Below, piece after piece: positions 4,790 to 8,873 of a stretch of DNA of 8,873 bases. The number at the start of each line of letters is the position of its first letter. Position 1 is the stretch's first letter. The stretch lies in the NCBI GenBank assembly GCA_947483025.1, contig CANKMK010000018.1, forward strand, positions 1 to 8,873, read 5' to 3'. A model generated the notes under the pieces. It had not been told where the DNA came from. It made no database searches and saw only the letters and a list, made by a program, of their open reading frames with translations. The translations under genes and the position numbers were made by a program. Source of the stretch: Chloroflexota bacterium (GTDB lineage Bacteria > Chloroflexota > Limnocylindria > Limnocylindrales > Limnocylindraceae).

Positions 4790-6000
4790 GAGGCGGCCCC
4801 GGCGGCTGGCAGCGTGATGGTGAACGTGGTGCCCACGCCCGTCGTTGAGGTAACGGTGATCTCGCCACCGTGACGAAGCACGGCATGTCGGGCAATCGCA
4901 AGACCGAGTCCGGTCCCGCCGCCGCCAACGGCACCGGCGCCGCCATCGACTCGCTCGACAGTGAAGAATCGCTCGAAGATGCGTGAGAGATGGGCGCGAT
5001 CAATGCCAATACCGTGATCGATCACGGCAATCTGTGATCCGCCATCGATCAGTCGATCGATCTGCAGCTCGACTCGCCCACCCTCGCGGCTGTACTTCAC
5101 GGCGTTATGCACGAGGTTCGCCACCGCCTGCCGGAGGCGATCGCGGTCGCCAGTAATGAGAAGCGGACTCGCGCCGATGACATCAATGCCGCCCCCGTGC
5201 TGCGCAGCAACTGGCGTAAATCGCTGCGCGACCTCTTGCGCCAAGGCGACCAGGTCGAACTCGGCCTTGCGAAGCGGGATCTCACCCGCCTCGAGCGTGG
5301 CGAGGTCGAGCATCTCATCGGCCATCTGCACGAGGTGGAGCACCTCTACCTCGATTTTTGCGCTGCGGCTCGCCACCCCAGACACATCACCCTTCGCGGC
5401 AGCGCCGCCAATGGTTTCCGCGAGAAGTCGAATCGTTGAGAGCGGGGTGCGGAGCTCGTGCGAGAGGTTATCGACGAACTCGGTGCGGATCTGCCGCAGG
5501 CGACGCACCTCTGTGAGGTCGCGCAAGACGAGCCATGCTCCGCCATCACCATCAGGTGCCGCAACGACAGAGACGTGGCGCGCCTCGTCAGAGTGGCCGA
5601 GTCGACCGTCACGGATGTCAATCTCGCCTCGATGCACCTCGCCGGCGATCGCCTTGCGCGCGAGCTCCTCGAGCCGGAAGTCAACGGTCGCTTCGATCAG
5701 CGGCATGCCACGGAACTGCACGTCGCCGCGAGCAAGGATCTCGCCGGTAACCGGGCTCGCGGCGCGAATCACGAGATCCGAACCAACACGAAGGATGGCA
5801 TCTTCCGTTGCCTCAAGGAGGGCGTTCAGGCGCTCAGATCGGCGATCGGCGCGATCCCAGGCAACGTCTGCCCGGCTACTCTCACGCGCCGCGCGGTCGG
5901 CCTCGGTTGCAACATCTTGCGCCGTGAAGCGGCGAGCGATGAGATAGGTGACCCCTGCAGAGATCAGTACCGTTGCAAGTCCAATGACGAAATCTGGCAT
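4786..6000 (-). CDS. PhoR/SenX3-type membrane sensor histidine kinase
   Basis: This 404-residue kinase starts directly with one membrane helix (about 4-22) and has essentially no periplasmic part. A charged linker (24-57) leads to a PAS domain (about 58-165). The HisKA domain contains FVDNLSHELRTPL (175-187), with H181 the phosphorylation site. The ATPase domain shows the N-box NLVHNAVKYS (295-304), G1 box DHGIGID (328-334), F-box FERFF (342-346) and G2 box GTGLGL (362-367). A glycine-rich stretch (353-362) lies in the ATP lid. This order is typical of PhoR and SenX3. With no external sensor domain, it probably takes its signal from inside the cell, as expected if PhoU and the phosphate transporter control it. 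The ATG at 6000 overlaps the proS stop by one base (TGATG), so it is probably co-translated with proS. Its likely partner regulator lies on the far side of proS, an unusual separation. The assignment to phosphate sensing rests on context. Confidence 0.93.
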   Translation of the reverse strand: MPDFVIGLATVLISAGVTYLIARRFTAQDVATEADRAARESSRADVAWDRADRRSERLNALLEATEDAILRVGSDLVIRAASPVTGEILARGDVQFRGMPLIEATVDFRLEELARKAIAGEVHRGEIDIRDGRLGHSDEARHVSVVAAPDGDGGAWLVLRDLTEVRRLRQIRTEFVDNLSHELRTPLSTIRLLAETIGGAAAKGDVSGVASRSAKIEVEVLHLVQMADEMLDLATLEAGEIPLRKAEFDLVALAQEVAQRFTPVAAQHGGGIDVIGASPLLITGDRDRLRQAVANLVHNAVKYSREGGRVELQIDRLIDGGSQIAVIDHGIGIDRAHLSRIFERFFTVERVDGGAGAVGGGGTGLGLAIARHAVLRHGGEITVTSTTGVGTTFTITLPAAGAAS

Positions 6001-7784
6001 CAGGCGGCAGGATGAGGATCGCGTGCGGCGTGTCGTGGCGGGTAGCCGCGCTTGAGCAGCTCCGCTTCCACGGCGGCACGGTCGCTGGCCTGTGCGGCAC
6101 GGATGGCGTTGAGCACATCGCTCAGCGGCAGGACGTTGCGCTCCCCTGTTGAACGACGGGTGACCTCTGCGCCGCCAGCCTCAAGCGAGCGGGGCGAGAT
6201 GGTGATCATCCATGGCGCCCCGATCAGTTCCGCATCGGCGAACTTCACGCCCGGCGTCTCGGTTCGATCGTCGACAAGCAACTCGATGCCAGCAGCCTCC
6301 GCCTCCGCCTCAAGGGCGAACGCAATCTCGGTCACCTTCGGATCCTTGTTCGCCCCAACGATCGCAATCTGCGCATCGAAAGGACTGATGGAGATCGGCC
6401 AGGAGAGGCCCTTCTCGTCGTGATGCGCCTCAGCGATGCAGGCCACCGCACGGCCAACGCCAATCCCGTAGGAGCCCATCACGATCGGGTGCGAGACGCC
6501 CGCCTCGTCGGCGTAGGTGGCACCCAGCGCGCCGGTGTATCGGGTGCCGAGCTTGAAGATGTTGCCAACCTCGATGCCGTTCTCAATGCGTAGGTTGCCA
6601 CCACAGGCGATACAAGCATCCCCCACCTTTGCTGAGGCGATATCGGCAACAGCGGTCGGCGTGTAATCTCGGCCAACGTTCACGCCAGTGAGGTGACATC
6701 CCGCCTTGTTCGCCCCTGCGACCATGTTGGCGGTCGACGCGACCAACTCATCCACGACCACAGTTGCGCCCTTGATGCCGACGGGTGATGCATAGCCTGG
6801 CTCCATACCGGCGGCGCGAATCTCCTCTTCGCGGGCTGGGCGGAGGTCGCGTGCACCGATGGCGTTGGTCAGCTTCGTCTCTTCCACCTCATCATCGCCA
6901 CGCACAATGGCAACGATCAGCCGCCCATCGCGGTCGGCAAAGAAGACGGCCTTCGCGCAGGTGGCGGCTGGGACCTTGAGTTGCGCCGCAAGTTCATCAA
7001 TCGTTGAGGCACCTGGTGTTGCGATCTCCTTGAGCGGCTCCTGTGGTGCACTTGCTGGGATCTCACGCTTCACGACGGCGACCTGACGGTTTGCCGCAGC
7101 GCCGCAGCCATCGCAGAGCACGAGACTGTCTTCACCAAACGTGCTGAAGGCCATGAACTCATGGGCGAGCGAGCCGCCCATCATGCCAACGTCGCTGGCC
7201 ACGGCAATCGCCTCAAGTCCGAGTCGCGCAAAGATGCGCGTATAGGCGTGGTAGTAGAGCTTGTACGAACGGTCGAGGCCAGCCTCATCGCGGTCGGCGC
7301 TGTAGGCGTCTTTCATCGTGAACTCGCGCACGCGAATGAGTCCGCCGCGCGCGCGTGGCTCGTCGCGCCACTTCGTCTGGAAGTGGTACATCTGCTGTGG
7401 AAGTTGACGCCACGAGTTGATCAGCTTGCGAAGGAGGTCGGTCACCACCTCTTCGTGCGTCATCGCCAGCACCATATCGCGGCCGCCACGATCGTTGAAG
7501 CGGCCCATCTCTGGGCCGATCTGATCGTAGCGCCCCGTCTCGCGCCAGAGGTCGGCAGGGTGTACCACTGGCATCAGCATCTCTTGGGCGCCGATCGCGT
7601 TCATCTCTTCGCGAATCACCTGGGTGACGCGCATGTTGACGCGCATGCCGAGCGGCAAGAGCGAATAGATTCCGGCACCAAGTGGGCGAATGTAGCCAGC
7701 GCGCAGCAGGAGGCGATGGGAGGGCATCTCCGCGTCGGCGGGGTCCTCCCGGAGGGTCGTAAAGAAGAGTTCGCTCATGCGCAT
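6000..7784 (-). CDS. proS: Prolyl-tRNA synthetase, bacterial type with editing domain
   Basis: ProS charges tRNA-Pro with proline. The 594 residues match the bacterial class II form. Motif 1 lies in the first ~80 residues (RPLGAGIYSLLPLG, then MLMPVVHPADLW). The TxE loop is AMTHEEV (107-113). Motif 2 spans FQTKWRDEPRARGG (135-148) to REFTMKDAYS (153-162). Motif 3 is IVMGSYGIGVGRA (434-446). The inserted YbaK-like editing domain, which clears Ala-tRNA-Pro, covers roughly 245-390, with the conserved lysine in CAKAVFF (K278). Two CxxC pairs flank it (C224/C227 and C391/C394) and may bind zinc. The anticodon-binding domain (about 472-570) is followed by a ~25-residue charged tail. I chose the ATG at 7784, which has AGGA 8 bases upstream; a second ATG two codons later is less well spaced. 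The gene lies between the regulator and kinase genes of what looks like one two-component pair. Confidence 0.97.
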   Translation of the reverse strand: MRMSELFFTTLREDPADAEMPSHRLLLRAGYIRPLGAGIYSLLPLGMRVNMRVTQVIREEMNAIGAQEMLMPVVHPADLWRETGRYDQIGPEMGRFNDRGGRDMVLAMTHEEVVTDLLRKLINSWRQLPQQMYHFQTKWRDEPRARGGLIRVREFTMKDAYSADRDEAGLDRSYKLYYHAYTRIFARLGLEAIAVASDVGMMGGSLAHEFMAFSTFGEDSLVLCDGCGAAANRQVAVVKREIPASAPQEPLKEIATPGASTIDELAAQLKVPAATCAKAVFFADRDGRLIVAIVRGDDEVEETKLTNAIGARDLRPAREEEIRAAGMEPGYASPVGIKGATVVVDELVASTANMVAGANKAGCHLTGVNVGRDYTPTAVADIASAKVGDACIACGGNLRIENGIEVGNIFKLGTRYTGALGATYADEAGVSHPIVMGSYGIGVGRAVACIAEAHHDEKGLSWPISISPFDAQIAIVGANKDPKVTEIAFALEAEAEAAGIELLVDDRTETPGVKFADAELIGAPWMITISPRSLEAGGAEVTRRSTGERNVLPLSDVLNAIRAAQASDRAAVEAELLKRGYPPRHAARDPHPAA

Positions 7785-7835
7785 GGGGTCAATCCTACCC
7801 GCGCGCGGGGCTCTCGTTCAGAAGGGGGGTGCGAA
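7785..7835. promoter_or_regulatory. Intergenic gap between the response regulator gene and proS
   Basis: This is a 51-base gap in a run of minus-strand genes that are otherwise nearly touching. It contains TAGGAT just before proS and a perfect 12-base palindrome, CCCGCGCGCGGG (7798-7809). The palindrome could form only a short 4-base stem and has no T-run, so I do not call a terminator. The gap may carry an internal promoter for proS and the kinase gene. Confidence 0.35.
7792..7797 (-). promoter_or_regulatory. TAGGAT element ahead of proS (candidate -10 box, or ribosome-binding site)
   Basis: TAGGAT ends 7 bases before the proS ATG, nearly the same layout as at ppx. It is either a -10 box giving a nearly leaderless transcript or a Shine-Dalgarno (AGGA, 8 bases from the ATG). 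No good -35 box is seen; CTGAAC with an 18-base spacer is the nearest and is poor. Confidence 0.4.
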
Positions 7836-8573
7836 TCAGGCCGGGCGGCGAAGGACGTAGCCGATCCCGCGAACGGTCTGCAGGGCCACCGGCTCGGCTG
7901 GAATCGCCTCCATGGCCTGGCGCAGGGCGTGCATGTGCACGTCGACCGTGCGCGTTTCGCCCGCATAGTCGTAGCCCCACACCTTGTCGAGGAGCTGCTC
8001 CCGCGAGTAGACCCGACCCGCGTTCTCAATGAGGAAGGCCAGCAGCTGGAAGGCCTTCGGCTTCAGGTGCACTACGGCGCCGTCACGCAGCACTCGTTGC
8101 CCCTCAAGGTCAACCTCTGCCTCGGCAATGCGGAGACGGGCGCCCTGCGTTGCGGGGCTGGTCCCCACTTCGGCGCGGCGGAGCACTGCCCGGATTCGTG
8201 CGATCAGCTCGCGCGAGGAGAATGGCTTTGTCACGTAGTCATCGGCGCCGAGATCGAGTCCGCTAATGCGATCGGCCTCAGAAGCCTTCGCCGTCACCAT
8301 GATGATCGGGACGCGCGAGCTGCTGCGAATCGATCGGCAGACCTCGATGCCACCCATTTCCGGGAGCATGAGGTCGAGAAGGATCAGGTCTGGTGGAGCG
8401 GCGCGAAACGCAGTGAGGCCCGCCGCACCGGTCTCGGCCTGGGTGACGATGAATCCCTCGCTCGTCAACGCATCGGCGAGCGCCTCGCGCAGCGCTCGCT
8501 CATCTTCAACCAGCAGGATGTTGATTGGTCGTTCTGGCACCGCGTCACTCTGAGGGAGCGGTGTTATCGCCAT
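7836..8573 (-). CDS. OmpR/PhoB-family response regulator
   Basis: This 245-residue DNA-binding regulator has an N-terminal receiver domain and a C-terminal winged helix. In the receiver (about 18-133), VEDE (22-25) supplies the acidic metal pocket, D67 in LILLDLMLPE is the phosphorylation site, T94 in IIMVTAK is the switch residue and K116 in VTKPF the conserved lysine. The winged-helix domain (about 146-243) shows LKPKAFQLLAFLIENAGRV (170-188), SREQLLDKVWG (190-200), RTVDVHMHALRQ (208-219) and the final hairpin VRGIGYVL. This matches PhoB, RegX3 and related proteins. The first 16 residues before the receiver are a short extension. The gene starts 7 bases after the gltX stop with no clear ribosome-binding site, so it is probably read together with gltX. 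It is the natural partner of the histidine kinase at 4786-6000, which lies beyond proS. A phosphate-response role is inferred from phoU and the polyphosphate genes nearby. Confidence 0.94.
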   Translation of the reverse strand: MAITPLPQSDAVPERPINILLVEDERALREALADALTSEGFIVTQAETGAAGLTAFRAAPPDLILLDLMLPEMGGIEVCRSIRSSSRVPIIMVTAKASEADRISGLDLGADDYVTKPFSSRELIARIRAVLRRAEVGTSPATQGARLRIAEAEVDLEGQRVLRDGAVVHLKPKAFQLLAFLIENAGRVYSREQLLDKVWGYDYAGETRTVDVHMHALRQAMEAIPAEPVALQTVRGIGYVLRRPA

Positions 8574-8580
8574 GTAAACG

Positions 8581-8873
8581 CTAGTTGCCGCTCACCAGTG
8601 CCACAGCGGCGTCGAGATGCGCCAGCACACGCGCACGACCGAGAAGGCGCATGCTGTCGAAGAGTGGCGGCGTTGCCGTTCGCCCCGTTACCGCGACACG
8701 GAGGGCCATGAAGAGATCGCCCGACTTCCAGCCCGACGACTCGGCGAGCGCCCGGAGCTGCACCTCGAGCGGATCCTCTGCATCGAGCAGTGGCTGGTCG
8801 CCCTCACCGATCGCTTCGGCGATCAGTGGGCGTGCGGCTGCGAGCGCCTGCAAGGTTGTGGCGGCATCCCACC
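8581..8873 (-). CDS. gltX: Glutamyl-tRNA synthetase, C-terminal fragment, 5' end outside the window
   Basis: The frame is open to the right edge, and 97 residues are visible, ending at a TAG (8581-8583). The stretch KSGDLFMALRVAVTGRTATPPLFDSMRLLGRARVLAHL is the conserved end of the anticodon-binding domain of bacterial GluRS, which charges tRNA-Glu (and tRNA-Gln in species lacking GlnRS). The catalytic domain with its HIGH and KMSKS motifs lies outside the window. The response regulator gene begins 7 bases after the stop, so the two are probably in one transcript. I see no sign of truncation other than the window edge. Confidence 0.92.
   Translation of the reverse strand, partial: WDAATTLQALAAARPLIAEAIGEGDQPLLDAEDPLEVQLRALAESSGWKSGDLFMALRVAVTGRTATPPLFDSMRLLGRARVLAHLDAAVALVSGN

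Noticed and set aside
5156..5947. A 263-codon plus-strand open frame opposite the histidine kinase
   Set aside because: Its Ser/Arg-rich composition is typical of a shadow frame, and the kinase motifs on the other strand are unambiguous.
7798..7809. Palindrome CCCGCGCGCGGG as a terminator after the response regulator gene
   Set aside because: Only a 4-base stem with a loop is possible and no T-run follows. Short GC palindromes are expected in such DNA.
7161..8711. A 516-codon open frame on the plus strand opposite proS and the response regulator
   Set aside because: It runs antisense to two strongly conserved genes, crosses their boundary and resembles no family. Such long antisense frames are common in GC-rich coding DNA.
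1..8873. CRISPR arrays, insertion sequences, tRNA or rRNA genes, integration sites
   Set aside because: No spaced direct repeats, transposase motifs, or cloverleaf-like stretches were seen, and there is no intergenic room for them.

Overview
The window is a gene-dense, GC-rich bacterial chromosome segment (about 60-70% G+C in the lines I counted) with no sign of mobile DNA. Ten genes fill it, and only about 155 bases lie outside the coding regions I call. Such packing suggests a streamlined genome. A GC-rich Chloroflexota (for example a freshwater Limnocylindria-type organism) or an Actinomycetota would fit. The sequence alone does not settle the phylum, and that guess is low confidence.

Left part (1-2718), polyphosphate metabolism. 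The plus strand carries the C-terminal half of polyphosphate kinase PPK1 (cut by the window edge), then a stand-alone CYTH-domain protein (probable tripolyphosphatase or triphosphatase). Convergent to them on the minus strand is a Ppx/GppA-type exopolyphosphatase.

Middle (2719-4079). A 90-base divergent promoter region leads on the plus strand to phoU and, overlapping it by four bases, a SixA-type phosphohistidine phosphatase.

Right part (4076-8873), all on the minus strand. In transcription order: the end of gltX (glutamyl-tRNA synthetase, cut by the edge), an OmpR/PhoB-type response regulator, proS (prolyl-tRNA synthetase with editing domain), a PhoR/SenX3-type membrane histidine kinase, and a glycerophosphodiester phosphodiesterase (GDPD). 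The GDPD must start at a non-standard codon if its active site is to be intact.

Eight of the ten genes can be read as one phosphate and polyphosphate module. PPK1 makes polyphosphate, and Ppx and possibly CYTH break it down. PhoU and the split PhoR/PhoB-like pair would sense and regulate phosphate. GDPD would release glycerol-3-phosphate from phosphodiesters. SixA could reset a phosphohistidine. Two tRNA synthetase genes are interleaved with the two-component genes. No pst transporter genes are visible here. The most noteworthy points are the GDPD start problem, both convergent gene pairs ending in the same CTAGCGCG octamer, the recurring TAGGAT element in intergenic gaps, and the sensor/regulator pair split by proS.
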